This document shows positions 4,865-13,330 of a DNA stretch of 15,687 bases, piece after piece (within the stretch, counting starts at the first letter, position 1; each line of letters opens with the position of its first letter). The position numbers and the translations under genes are program-made. The stretch covers positions 1-15,687 of the forward strand of contig CAJGCY010000050.1 in NCBI GenBank assembly GCA_904501955.1. Reading direction: 5' to 3'. The stretch is from an uncultured Akkermansia sp. (GTDB lineage Bacteria; Verrucomicrobiota; Verrucomicrobiia; Verrucomicrobiales; Akkermansiaceae). The notes under the pieces are model-generated. The model worked only from the letters and a program-made list of their open reading frames with translations. It was not told where the DNA came from and ran no database searches.

Positions 4865-7609
4865 ATGGAGACACTCTACATTCTGGATGGTATGGCGCTG
4901 ATGTACCGCGCCTTTTATGCGTTCATCAACGCACCGATGCGCACGGCCGCAGGATTGAATACATCTGCCATGTTCGGATTCACGAACACGGTGCTCTCAC
5001 TGATTGAAAAAGCGCAACCTACACACATCGTAGCGTGTTTGGATCCCTCCGGTCCCACCTTCCGCCACGAGCGCTATGCGGAGTACAAAGCCAACCGCCA
5101 GGCAACCCCGCAGGAGCTGAAGGACTCCATCCCGTGGATTATCGAAATCCTCAACGCCATGCAAATTCCGGTGGTGCGAGTGCCGGGCTACGAGGCGGAT
5201 GACCTCATCGGCACCTTCACCCGCTTGGCAGAGGAGCGCGGAGGCATGCATGCCTACATGGTTTCCTTGGATAAGGACTTGGGGCAGCTGCTTTCCCCCA
5301 ACTGCTCCTTCCACAAGCCCGGCAAAAAAGGCAGCGATTTTGAGGTAGTGCATGAGGCGGCATTCTTGGAAGAATGGGGCATCAGCGAGCCACGACAAAT
5401 CATTGACATACTGGCATTGATGGGTGACGCCAGCGACAATATTCCCGGGGTGCCGGGTGTGGGCGCGGTAACGGCGCGCAAGCTCATCACCCAGTTCGGC
5501 AGCGTGGAGAACATGCTCCTGCACACGGACCAAATCAAGGGCAAGATGCGTGAGAAAGTGGAGACGAACGCGGACAATGCCAAGTTATCGTACGAGCTGG
5601 CCACCATTCGCCGCGATGCGCCCCTGCCCATCGGCATAGCAGACTGCACTCGCGTGGGCTTCAACATCCCCGCGCTGCGTGAGCTCTTTGCCAAGCTGGA
5701 GTTCAAGGGTTTGGACAAACGCATAGGTGCCACCCCGGAGGCAGACCTCTTCACCCCTGCCCCCGCAGCGGGCGCAGAATCCACCGGCGGGGACCTCTTC
5801 CAACCGGACCTTTTCGCCACCCCGACCTTGCAGGACATCAACAGCACGGAGCACAGCTACAAGCTCATCCGCACCGAACAAGAGGTGGCAGAGCTGGCTG
5901 CAGCGCTGAAGGGTGCCTCCCGCTGGGCATTCGACACGGAAACAACGGGGCTAGACCCATTGCAGGATAAGCTGCTGGGCATCTCCTTCTGCATACGCGA
6001 GCATGAGGCATACTACATGCCCGTGGGTGAGGCGGGAGTACCGGCCGCCATCCGCGAAGTTTTTGCCGGAAGTGCGGAAAAAGTAGGGCTGAATGCCAAG
6101 TTCGACCTCCAGGTGTTGCGCACGGCAGGAGTAAGCGTGCAAGGACCGTTCTTTGACGTCATGCTGGCGCACAGTGCCCTGCACCCCGAGCTGCGCCACA
6201 ACATGGATGACATGGCGGAAGCCCTGCTGAGCTACAAAACGGTGCGGCTTGAAGACATAGCGGGCAAAGACTACAACACGGCAGCCGTACCCGTGGAGCA
6301 AATGGCTGATTACGCTGCGGAGGATGCCGACATCACCCTGCAACTAACCAATGTACTCGCACCCAAGCTGGAAGAAGCCAAACAAACAGCCCTGATGCGC
6401 GACATTGAGTTCCCCCTCATGCCGGTACTGGCGGATATAGAGGCGGAAGGCATGCGCGTGGAGCCGGAGTTGCTGCACACGGCTTCCGCAGAGATCAGTG
6501 AGCAGATAGAGGCCGTGCGTCAGCGCATCGACAGCATCGTGGGGCGCCCCATCAACCTCAATTCCCCCAAGCAGCTGGGAGACCTGCTCTTCGGTGAGAT
6601 GAAACTGCTCGAAAAGCCGAAAAAGACCCGCACGGGACAATACGTCACGGATGAAGAAACCCTGCGCAAATTGGCCCACAGCTTCCCGCTGGTGCAGGAC
6701 ATCCTCGAATACCGCGAACTCAGCAAGCTGAAAGGCACCTATCTGGATGCCCTGCCTCGCTACATTTCCCCGGTGGATGGTCGTATTCACTCCTCGCTGC
6801 AGCAAATGGTAACCGCCACCGGGCGCCTTGCCTCCCAGAACCCGAACTTGCAGAACATCCCCGTGCGTTCGGAGGCCGGCAAGCTCATCCGCAAGGCATT
6901 CATTGCCCGCAGTGAGGAATACAGCATCCTCTCCGCGGACTACTCACAGGTGGAGCTGCGACTCATGGCTGCACTCTCTGCGGATCCGTCCATGATTTCC
7001 GCCTTCGTGGAGGGGCGCGATATTCATGCGGAAACGGCGGCGCGCATCTACGGCGTAGCGCGCGAGGAAGTCACCTCCGCCATGCGCCGCGCAGCCAAGA
7101 CGGTGAACTTCGGCATCATCTACGGCATATCCGCCTTCGGGCTGTCGCAGCGCTTGGATTGCCCGCGCGGTGAAGCTGCAGCACTGATTGACAGCTACTT
7201 CACCCAATTCCCCGGGGTGAAGCAGTGCATGGATAAGCTGGTGGAAGATGCCCGCAGCAAGGGCTATGCTGAAACACTGTGTGGGCGCCGCCGCTACCTG
7301 CCGGACCTGAACAGCAGCAACTTCAACCTACGCGCTGCGGCAGAGCGCACCGCCATCAACACCCCCATACAGGGCAGCGCGGCGGATATGATAAAAATCG
7401 CCATGGTGCGCGTGCACAAGCTCTTACAGGGGCGCCGCAGCCGCCTCATCATGCAGATACATGACGAATTGCTCATCGACCTGCACCGCGACGAACACGA
7501 GCTCATCCCCGCCATCATCGAGACCATGCAGCAGGCACTCCCGCTGCCGCACGGCGTACCGCTGGAGGTAGAGGCAAACGCCGCCCCCAACTGGCTGGAG
7601 GCTCACTGA
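4865..7609 (+). CDS. polA: DNA polymerase I
   Basis: Repair polymerase that removes RNA primers and fills gaps during replication and excision repair. The 914-aa length is close to E. coli Pol I (928 aa). All three domains are present. The N-terminal 5'-3' exonuclease (about 1-290) has YKANRQ, YEADDLIG, DKDLGQLL and the helix-hairpin-helix GDASDNIPGVPGVG. The 3'-5' proofreading domain (about 335-520) keeps FDTETTG with D357 and E359, NAKFD, and YAAED, so proofreading should be active, unlike in many Gram-positive homologues. The polymerase domain (about 530-914) has TATGRLAS, DYSQVELR with catalytic D692, RRAAKTVNFGIIYG (O helix) and QIHDELL with D867. The start follows directly from a consensus promoter. 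It is followed after 30 bases by ispF and then pncC, probably in one transcript. Confidence 0.97.
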   Translation: METLYILDGMALMYRAFYAFINAPMRTAAGLNTSAMFGFTNTVLSLIEKAQPTHIVACLDPSGPTFRHERYAEYKANRQATPQELKDSIPWIIEILNAMQIPVVRVPGYEADDLIGTFTRLAEERGGMHAYMVSLDKDLGQLLSPNCSFHKPGKKGSDFEVVHEAAFLEEWGISEPRQIIDILALMGDASDNIPGVPGVGAVTARKLITQFGSVENMLLHTDQIKGKMREKVETNADNAKLSYELATIRRDAPLPIGIADCTRVGFNIPALRELFAKLEFKGLDKRIGATPEADLFTPAPAAGAESTGGDLFQPDLFATPTLQDINSTEHSYKLIRTEQEVAELAAALKGASRWAFDTETTGLDPLQDKLLGISFCIREHEAYYMPVGEAGVPAAIREVFAGSAEKVGLNAKFDLQVLRTAGVSVQGPFFDVMLAHSALHPELRHNMDDMAEALLSYKTVRLEDIAGKDYNTAAVPVEQMADYAAEDADITLQLTNVLAPKLEEAKQTALMRDIEFPLMPVLADIEAEGMRVEPELLHTASAEISEQIEAVRQRIDSIVGRPINLNSPKQLGDLLFGEMKLLEKPKKTRTGQYVTDEETLRKLAHSFPLVQDILEYRELSKLKGTYLDALPRYISPVDGRIHSSLQQMVTATGRLASQNPNLQNIPVRSEAGKLIRKAFIARSEEYSILSADYSQVELRLMAALSADPSMISAFVEGRDIHAETAARIYGVAREEVTSAMRRAAKTVNFGIIYGISAFGLSQRLDCPRGEAAALIDSYFTQFPGVKQCMDKLVEDARSKGYAETLCGRRRYLPDLNSSNFNLRAAAERTAINTPIQGSAADMIKIAMVRVHKLLQGRRSRLIMQIHDELLIDLHRDEHELIPAIIETMQQALPLPHGVPLEVEANAAPNWLEAH

Positions 7610-7639
7610 TACACCTTTCAACATTAACACCATCTCAAC

Positions 7640-8128
7640 ATGCAAACTCTCGTAGGATTAGGTTACGACATACACCGTTTTTCAGAGGAGCCCCGCCCCC
7701 TGTGGCTCGGCGGTGTCAAAGTGCACGAAACCAAAGGCTTAGCCGGGCACAGCGATGCAGATGTGCTTTGCCACGCACTGGCGGATGCGATATTGGGAGC
7801 CATCGGTGAGCCGGATATCGGCTACTGGTTCCCCCCGGGTGATGACAGCTGCAAAAACATCTGCTCCCTGCGCATAGTGGAAAAAGCGGTAGAACTCCTG
7901 CATGCCCAAGGCGGCAAAATGGTCAACGCGGACTGCGCCCTCATTGCTGAAGCCCCGAAAATCATGCCCTTTGTGGCACAAATGAAAGAGACGCTCGCGC
8001 CCATCCTCGGGGTATCCCCCAAGCGCGTGGGTGTGAAAGCCACCACCAACGAAAAGCTGGGCGCGCTCGGCCGCCGCGAGGGCATGGCTGCCTTCGCCAC
8101 CGTTTCCATTCAATTACCGGAGGAATAA
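7640..8128 (+). CDS. ispF: 2-C-methyl-D-erythritol 2,4-cyclodiphosphate synthase
   Basis: Cytoplasmic MEP-pathway enzyme that cyclises CDP-methylerythritol phosphate to MEcPP with release of CMP, on the route to isopentenyl diphosphate. The 162 aa match the family's usual length of about 155-165. The N-terminal GLGYDIHRF gives the metal ligands D10 and H12; GHSDADVLCHALADA supplies H45, the third ligand; DIGYWFPPGDD matches the conserved DIGxxFPxxD; and VNADCALIAEAPK and KATTNEKLGALGRREG match the C-terminal substrate-binding motifs. The start ATG lies 30 bases after the polA stop and has no Shine-Dalgarno and no obvious own promoter, so expression from the polA promoter is likely. It is followed five bases later by pncC. 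Confidence 0.96.
   Translation: MQTLVGLGYDIHRFSEEPRPLWLGGVKVHETKGLAGHSDADVLCHALADAILGAIGEPDIGYWFPPGDDSCKNICSLRIVEKAVELLHAQGGKMVNADCALIAEAPKIMPFVAQMKETLAPILGVSPKRVGVKATTNEKLGALGRREGMAAFATVSIQLPEE
8119..8124 (+). promoter_or_regulatory. Shine-Dalgarno sequence of pncC
   Basis: GGAGGA lies eight bases before the pncC ATG and overlaps the last codons of ispF. It is the only canonical ribosome binding site among the genes here and contrasts with the apparently leaderless genes, consistent with pncC being operon-internal. Confidence 0.75.
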
Positions 8129-8132
8129 CACT

Positions 8133-8621
8133 ATGGACACAAATCTTGAACTCATGGCATTCGCTGCCGTCAGCAACCTTGCAGCAGCAGGGCTCACCGT
8201 TGCCACGGCGGAGAGCTGCACGGGCGGTCTCATCGCCGCAGCCATTACCGGCGTGCCCGGCGCCTCTGCCGTACTCCGCTACGGCTGGGTAACGTATTGT
8301 AACGAAGCAAAAGAGCGCGAGCTGGGTGTGCCGCCCGCAGTACTGGAGGAGCACACCGCCGTCTCGGAGCCCGTGGTAGCAGCCATGGCTCAGGGTGCCA
8401 TGCGCCAATCCGGCGCAGATGTAGCCGTAGCCGTATCCGGAAACGCCGGTCCCACGGCAGCGGAGGGAGAGCCGCCCGTCGGCACGGTGTGCATAGCGCT
8501 CGCCCGCCGCGGAGCCCCGCGCCCCGTCCACACCGAAACATTGCAACTGGCCGGCCTGCCCCGCAACGAAATCCGCAATCGCGTGGCCACCAAGGTGCTG
8601 CACATGCTGGCCTCCCTCTGA
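8133..8621 (+). CDS. pncC: Nicotinamide-nucleotide amidohydrolase, CinA C-terminal domain family
   Basis: Predicted to deamidate NMN, a by-product of DNA ligase and other NAD-consuming enzymes, to nicotinic acid mononucleotide for the pyridine nucleotide salvage cycle. The 162-aa protein is the stand-alone CinA C-terminal domain; the N-terminal molybdopterin-like domain of full CinA is absent. Visible family motifs are AESCTGGLIAAAIT (ESCTGG at 27-32), GWVTYCNEAKERELGV, VSEPVVAAMAQGA, SGNAGPT (usual form SGxAGPxG) and PPVGTVCIAL. The SGNAGPTAAEGE loop carries an Asn where Ile or Val is more usual. It has a strong Shine-Dalgarno and starts five bases after ispF. Co-transcription with polA makes sense because NMN is released by ligase after PolA gap filling; that functional link is inference. 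Confidence 0.9.
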   Translation: MDTNLELMAFAAVSNLAAAGLTVATAESCTGGLIAAAITGVPGASAVLRYGWVTYCNEAKERELGVPPAVLEEHTAVSEPVVAAMAQGAMRQSGADVAVAVSGNAGPTAAEGEPPVGTVCIALARRGAPRPVHTETLQLAGLPRNEIRNRVATKVLHMLASL

Positions 8622-8644
8622 GCGCCATCGTAAGCCGAATGTTT

Positions 8645-8704
8645 GCCGCCGGTGAGCCACGCAAGGCCCACCGGCGGTTCACGTTAATAAGGGGGGCTAC
8701 CCCC
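8645..8704. terminator. Hairpins between convergent pncC and autotransporter genes
   Basis: CCGCCGGTG (8646-8654) pairs with CACCGGCGG (8669-8677), and GCC/GGC (8656-8658 and 8665-8667) extends the stem inward. A second hairpin, GGGGG-CTA-CCCCC (8692-8704 with a three-base gap from 8697), follows. Read on the minus strand, the G-run hairpin is followed by CTTATTAA, a weak T-rich tail. There is no strong T-run on the plus strand, so termination may be bidirectional but imperfect. Confidence 0.5.
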
Positions 8705-8721
8705 TCATGTTTGCAGGGGTG

Positions 8722-10926
8722 TCAGAAATCCAAGCGGTAGCCCAACACACCGTTGACAGAGTTTTGATTTTCAAAGAACTCCGCAGAGCAATCCATAATA
8801 ATGGAGCCGAGGTCACCCCCCAAGGGCACGGAGAAACCGACACCCAGCTCGATGCCGAAAGCCCCCGGCTCCGCTCCGTGCACCGTCACACTGTTGCCCA
8901 CACCGGGCAGCGCAACGTTCGCCTTACCTTCTTGGCGCCCGGCAATGGCTTTACCGAGCAAGCGCGTTTCCATCACCGCAGGACGGTTGATGAGATTCTC
9001 ACCCACAATGGCTTGCATACGCGCACCCAAGCCGAAAATGACGTTATTCGACTCCTGGTCAGCGACACGCAGCGCGGCGTCCGAACCGTGTTCCGTAAAG
9101 CCATCCACCGAGCTGTGAATGTAGCTGACATTGAACACCGGCTGCCACCAAGCGCCCTCCCAAGAGCCCTCGGTAATGCGGTATGTGCGGGCGACTTCAT
9201 ACATAAGCCCCATGCCCAAGCCATCCGTGCTGCCATGGGTGGTATAGCCACCACCGGGCAACGCCACGCGGCGGTCCAGACTCATATCCGCAAAGCCCAA
9301 AGTACCGATAAGCATGTGGCTCCAACAGCCGTCATCCATGCGAGTGAAGAGAGAGGCATAGTAGGCATCCAAATCACCGGAAGCATTACTGCCGTATCCC
9401 TTTGAAGAAAAACGCCCTGCCATCCCCGTAAAAGCGGCACCCATGGTCAAATCCTCATCCGATTGATAGGTAACACCGGCCGTACCACCCACGCTGTTAA
9501 GCTTGTAACCGGGAGCGGCATTATCACCGCGACGATTTTGATAGTCAATTTCCGCATTGGCCCACATGGTGTATTGCGGCTGCTGCACCGGGCAGCATTT
9601 ATCCTCCGGAGCGAGGCACGGAATACCGCCGTTCATCACCGTCATGCGGTTGCGGATGGAATTGAGCTGGCGCCCCATTTGGTCACGCCACGCCATATTG
9701 AGATTTGCCACGGCTGCACCTGCAACGGAGGCAGCAAGGGCATCCGCCTTGCGGGATTGCCCTTCAGCGATGTAGGCATCCAGCGCATTCAGCGCGGAGG
9801 CCAAGTCCGCATCGCGCTCCGGGCTGGCTTGGGGGTCAAGCAAATCGAAAGCGTAGTCCAGCAAAGCTCCACCGGCACGACCGTTGGCCGTATGAGCATG
9901 GCGCTCGTAATAATTCGTATTCGTCGTTTCCAGATTCAGCACCAGTCCTTGCTGCGTTTGTGTCAGGGTGGTGGTAAAGCCCTCATTCAGGAAGCGAGCC
10001 ATCGTATCAGAACTGAGCGTATAAGTGGTTGAGCCCAAATTCTCTGAAGCTACCAACACATAATCACCAGAGCCACGCACCACGTGAGTGACATCAACAG
10101 CCATATTCTCCCCTGCGAAGCCGGAGAGGCTGTTTGTAGTGACAAGGGGCGCACTTTTACTGATGTTGCCGCCGAGCCTAAGGCTATCCGCCTTCAAGAC
10201 GGAAAAAGCAGCGGCATTTCCCAATTCGAGTTGCGCCACCTCCACAGTTCCGCCCGCCGTTACAGCATTTTGCACCTGCAACATGACATTACCGCCGACG
10301 GAACCGGCATTACTCAAGGTACCCACGGCGGAATCCGCCCCCAAGGTAAGCGCTGCACCCTCAGCCAGCAGCAGGGAGCCCTCCGCCTGTACGCCTTCGG
10401 TCAGCTGAATCACGGCTGCCTCCGCCAATGACAACGAGGCGGAATCCGCGACAGCGCTCACACCGGCATAGGTGGCGCTGCCGCCTAATACCAATTCACC
10501 CTCAGCTACGGCTAAAAGCGGGCCTCCGGTGGTACCTTCTGTGGCATCCAAACGCAGCGAATACGAGCCGGTTTTGGTAATAAGACCGGCATTACCACCG
10601 GCAAAACTACCGCTGATGCGGCTATCCGCCGTCGTCTGAAACACATACGGGGCATTCACCGTTACGGAACCGGCCTCCAAGTCACCACCGACTTGGACAT
10701 TTTGCTCAGCGCCGGAACTCAGCGCGGAGAAAGCCACATTATCACCGGAGAGGAAAGAGGCAGCCGTTTCACCACTCAGCCATGGGGTATGCGAGGCTGA
10801 GGTATCCCAAACACTATCGTTTGAGCTGCCATTCCAAGTCAAATCATCAGCTTGCACCGACAGAGAGCAAGCCACAGCAACACCTGCCATATACCGCTGC
10901 AGGAAGCGAGGAAATCGAGGTTTCAT
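8722..10926 (-). CDS. Autotransporter with C-terminal beta-barrel domain
   Basis: Outer-membrane autotransporter of 734 aa (type V secretion). Residues about 1-26 form a signal peptide (basic MKPRFPRFLQR, then a hydrophobic stretch, cleavage near VQA). Residues about 27-300 are a Gly/Ser/Ala-rich passenger with repeated short beta motifs (WNGSSND, GSFAGGNAGLITKTG, LVLGGSATYAG), as in pectin-lyase-like beta-helix passengers. A helical linker (about 330-440) precedes the barrel (about 450-734), which has alternating aromatic and polar strands and ends in YRLDF with the C-terminal Phe expected for BAM-dependent insertion. Cysteine pairs occur around CLAPEDKCCP. The start at 10926 is chosen because it opens a clean signal peptide; an in-frame TTG at 10962 is less likely. 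It follows the kinase-like gene after 87 bases and may be in the fucosidase operon or use a weak promoter of its own. The passenger function cannot be read from the sequence. Confidence 0.88.
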   Translation of the reverse strand: MKPRFPRFLQRYMAGVAVACSLSVQADDLTWNGSSNDSVWDTSASHTPWLSGETAASFLSGDNVAFSALSSGAEQNVQVGGDLEAGSVTVNAPYVFQTTADSRISGSFAGGNAGLITKTGSYSLRLDATEGTTGGPLLAVAEGELVLGGSATYAGVSAVADSASLSLAEAAVIQLTEGVQAEGSLLLAEGAALTLGADSAVGTLSNAGSVGGNVMLQVQNAVTAGGTVEVAQLELGNAAAFSVLKADSLRLGGNISKSAPLVTTNSLSGFAGENMAVDVTHVVRGSGDYVLVASENLGSTTYTLSSDTMARFLNEGFTTTLTQTQQGLVLNLETTNTNYYERHAHTANGRAGGALLDYAFDLLDPQASPERDADLASALNALDAYIAEGQSRKADALAASVAGAAVANLNMAWRDQMGRQLNSIRNRMTVMNGGIPCLAPEDKCCPVQQPQYTMWANAEIDYQNRRGDNAAPGYKLNSVGGTAGVTYQSDEDLTMGAAFTGMAGRFSSKGYGSNASGDLDAYYASLFTRMDDGCWSHMLIGTLGFADMSLDRRVALPGGGYTTHGSTDGLGMGLMYEVARTYRITEGSWEGAWWQPVFNVSYIHSSVDGFTEHGSDAALRVADQESNNVIFGLGARMQAIVGENLINRPAVMETRLLGKAIAGRQEGKANVALPGVGNSVTVHGAEPGAFGIELGVGFSVPLGGDLGSIIMDCSAEFFENQNSVNGVLGYRLDF

Positions 10927-10965
10927 GCATGCACTGACACGGGTAAAGCGCGCAGCGTGCAATAT

Positions 10966-10995
10966 ATGGTAGCATTATTAGGGTGTTATGCGCAA
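10966..10995 (-). promoter_or_regulatory. Possible weak promoter of the autotransporter gene
   Basis: On the minus strand TTGCGC (10995-10990), an 18-base spacer and TACCAT (10971-10966) are preceded by TGC, resembling an extended -10. This would give a leader of about 33 bases before the ATG at 10926. The -10 matches consensus at four of six bases only, so the site is tentative. Confidence 0.3.
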
Positions 10996-11013
10996 AAATT
11001 GCCGGGCATACAC

Positions 11014-11715
11014 TCAGAGCTTGGCATTTAACTGCATAAACAGTAATTGCAGGCGCACCAAATCCTCATAGACATCCAGCACGGAGCGAGGCACCCAAGC
11101 CGTGGTTGCGGAAATGTTTCTCAGGATAGCCATAAAGTCATCCGCCATGGGGGAAGCCGTGTCCAGTAGTTTGGGGAGCTCGGCAGCAGCGGTTGTAAGT
11201 GCCTGCTGTGAGCACTTAATGGTACGGGTACCGGCAGTGGCCAAATTATCGAAGCGGAATGACAAGCCCATGAAGAAGGCGTTGTGCAGGGAAAAGGGAG
11301 CCGTGGCCACCCCCTCCATATCGTGAATGATGCAATTGCGAGCCAAGCAAAGCATGAACTCGCAGAGCTCCGCAGCGGAGAGACGAGTCTCCGCTGCGAT
11401 GAGCTCCTCCAAGGGATTACCCTTGATTCTCTCACGCACCAAGTGCCAGGTGTTTTCCGCAAAGATGAGCTCCAGAGTCGTTGCCACGAACTTGCCACCC
11501 ATGCGGGTTTGGGCTCGGGCACGCTCCAAAAAGAGCTCTACCTTGGCGGAATCCGCCATACACTCAGCACGCAGACTTTCCACGGCGACCTCCCGGCGCA
11601 TAACCTGCTGCGTGGCAGCGTAGACAATGGAGTCCGACGTCTCACGCAGCACCGCCGTCAGCATATAACGGTTGTTAATGAGACGCGGCAGGCTATATAC
11701 CGAGTTGCGTACCAT
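11014..11715 (-). CDS. Degenerate protein-kinase-like protein (probable pseudokinase)
   Basis: A 233-aa cytoplasmic protein with no signal or membrane segment. The first 150 residues read like a bacterial Ser/Thr kinase N-lobe: NNRYMLTAVLRETSDSIVYAA (strands 1-2 without the glycine-rich loop), REVAVESLR in place of VAxK (the ATP-binding Lys is Glu), FLERARAQTRM for helix C, and ENTWHLVRERIKGNPLEELI for the hinge. Then CIIHDMEGVATAPFSLHNAFF sits where HRDLKPEN is expected and lacks the catalytic Asp, and FRFDNLATAGTRT sits where DFG is expected, with Asn for Asp. All three catalytic signatures are therefore lost and the C-lobe is short. A binding or scaffold role is likelier than phosphorylation. 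It starts 18 bases after the fucosidase stop, with no Shine-Dalgarno, and precedes the autotransporter. The kinase relationship is from motif reading only; a random helical protein is the alternative. Confidence 0.55.
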   Translation of the reverse strand: MVRNSVYSLPRLINNRYMLTAVLRETSDSIVYAATQQVMRREVAVESLRAECMADSAKVELFLERARAQTRMGGKFVATTLELIFAENTWHLVRERIKGNPLEELIAAETRLSAAELCEFMLCLARNCIIHDMEGVATAPFSLHNAFFMGLSFRFDNLATAGTRTIKCSQQALTTAAAELPKLLDTASPMADDFMAILRNISATTAWVPRSVLDVYEDLVRLQLLFMQLNAKL

Positions 11716-11733
11716 GGTTTTCAGTATTTAAGA

Positions 11734-13188
11734 TTAACGAGCAACCCCGTACACGCGGATAACGGGCATGAACTCAACGGCGTTTGCCCAAGCCGTGCCG
11801 GGAATCGTAAGCTCCAGCACGCCATCCTTCAGCTCAGCGGGGATGGCCGTATCAGGCTGCCCCAGCACCTCCACCTTGGGCGCACTGCCATCCGCCGGCA
11901 GGTTCAGGCCTGCTACGGGCACGCTGAGCTGCACCTCCGTCTCAAAGGTAACCCCGAGAGAGGGTGCAAATACATTCAGGTCAGCCCCGGTGCGGCTGCA
12001 CATCCAGCCATCCGGCAGGTGCACGGCATACATGGGCTCGCTCTCGTAAATGGCAGTACCGTTTGCAGCCATCCACTCACCCACCTTGGTGAACACCTTC
12101 ACCACCGGGCGGGGAATGGAGCCATCCGCCTTCGGGTTGATGTTGAGCAGCAGGTTGCCACCCTTGGCGGAGCACTCCTGCAACTGGCGAATCACCTGAG
12201 CAGGAGACTTGTAGCGGATATCGTAGCGGTTGTAGCCCCACTTGTCACCCACCGTCATGCAGGACTCCCAGTCGATGCCGGGGTAGCCCTTCTCGGGGAT
12301 GCGCTTCTCGGGCGTGGTATAGTCACCGCAGCGGAGGTCAAGCTGCACGCCATCGCGGGAGGTATCGAAGCCGGAGAATGCATACAAACGGTTATTCATA
12401 ATAACCCCGGGGTTGATGGAGCGGCACATGTCCATGAGAGCAGGAGCTTTCCAACCGCGCTCACCGGAGGCAGCGCCCTGTGAGTAATCCCACCACATGA
12501 TGTCAATCTGACCGTACTTGGTCATCAGCTCACGCACCTGAGTGTGCAGGTAGTTCTGGTAGGTCTCGTGGTCACGCGGAATACCGCGGTCTTTGAGCAT
12601 CTTGGCCTGATTCACCGGGTAGCAGAGGTCCGGGCAAATGGTGTTATCGTATGCCGGGTGGTGCCAGTCAATCACGCTGTGGTACAAGCCCACGCGCATG
12701 CCGTGCTTGCGTGCGGAATCCGTGAATTCCTTCACCAAGTCACGCCCGTGGTGCTTCACGGAGGTGTAATCCGAGGTGGGGGTATCAAACAGTGCGAAAC
12801 CATCATGGTGCTTAGAGGTAAGCACCATGTACTTGCAGCCGGCTTTCTCGGCAAGTGCAGCCCAAGCCTCCGTACAACCTTCCGCGGGCTTGAAAAGGGG
12901 TAATGCCTCCGCTGCATAAGTCTCCGTATCCAGCCCGAGGTTGGTCTGAATCCACTCAGAGCCACCCTGCACCCCCTTGAACTCACCGGCAAGACCGGAA
13001 TAAAGACCATAGTGAATGAACATGCCGAACTTCGCCTTGCGCCACCACTCCATACGGGCGTTGCGCTCAGTATCATTCTCCGTGATGGCGGCGTGATCCG
13101 CATCACCGGCTACGGGCAAAACCTGCTGGCCATAGGCAGACAGCGCGAACGCTGCAGCCAATGCTAATGTAAGAGTTTTGATTTTCAT
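11734..13188 (-). CDS. Secreted alpha-L-fucosidase, GH29 family
   Basis: Retaining glycoside hydrolase that releases terminal L-fucose from glycans, probably host mucin or milk-type oligosaccharides if this is a gut organism (inference). The 484-aa protein starts with a signal peptide (MKIKTLTLALAAAFALSAYG, cleavage near residue 20), so it acts in the periplasm or outside. GH29 features are clear: WWRKAKFGMFIHYGLYS, KYMVLTSKHHDGFALF, RVGLYHSVIDWHHP, the nucleophile segment IDIMWWD with D234, WESCMTVGDKWGY (the Glu after Trp is a candidate acid/base in related enzymes), and GGNLLLNINPKADGSIP. The C-terminal 110 residues form the usual beta-sandwich. The longer frame that extends upstream is rejected because it removes the signal peptide from the N-terminus and crosses the promoter. 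It heads the minus-strand cluster with the kinase-like and autotransporter genes. Confidence 0.94.
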   Translation of the reverse strand: MKIKTLTLALAAAFALSAYGQQVLPVAGDADHAAITENDTERNARMEWWRKAKFGMFIHYGLYSGLAGEFKGVQGGSEWIQTNLGLDTETYAAEALPLFKPAEGCTEAWAALAEKAGCKYMVLTSKHHDGFALFDTPTSDYTSVKHHGRDLVKEFTDSARKHGMRVGLYHSVIDWHHPAYDNTICPDLCYPVNQAKMLKDRGIPRDHETYQNYLHTQVRELMTKYGQIDIMWWDYSQGAASGERGWKAPALMDMCRSINPGVIMNNRLYAFSGFDTSRDGVQLDLRCGDYTTPEKRIPEKGYPGIDWESCMTVGDKWGYNRYDIRYKSPAQVIRQLQECSAKGGNLLLNINPKADGSIPRPVVKVFTKVGEWMAANGTAIYESEPMYAVHLPDGWMCSRTGADLNVFAPSLGVTFETEVQLSVPVAGLNLPADGSAPKVEVLGQPDTAIPAELKDGVLELTIPGTAWANAVEFMPVIRVYGVAR

Positions 13189-13224
13189 TGCGTATATGCT
13201 ACCAAAATATCCCCCATATGACAA
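13189..13224 (-). promoter_or_regulatory. Fucosidase promoter, predicted leaderless
   Basis: On the minus strand TTGTCA (13224-13219), a 17-base spacer and TAGCAT (13201-13196) precede the ATG at 13188 by seven bases. The expected start of transcription falls on or next to the start codon. No Shine-Dalgarno is visible. It is divergent from the small lipoprotein promoter about 70 bases away, so one bound regulator could affect both. Confidence 0.65.
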
Positions 13225-13295
13225 GCAAGAAAGTAGGATTTCCGGCCGAAGAAGCGCGAATTTCGACATGCGGGGCATGATTACGCGCTCTATAA

Positions 13296-13330
13296 TTGAC
13301 TTTCCGAGCCTGTGTGATAGAATGGAAAAC
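13296..13330 (+). promoter_or_regulatory. Promoter of small lipoprotein-like gene, predicted leaderless
   Basis: TTGACT (13296-13301), a 16-base spacer and TAGAAT (13318-13323) precede the ATG at 13331 by seven bases. This favours the ATG at 13331 over an earlier in-frame ATG at 13322, which overlaps the -10. An exact TATAAT at 13291-13296 overlaps the -35 but has no matching -35 of its own. Confidence 0.65.

Noticed and set aside
11284..12483. 399-codon plus-strand frame
   Set aside because: It runs antisense across both the kinase-like gene and the fucosidase and has no recognisable motif; the fucosidase on the other strand is unambiguous.
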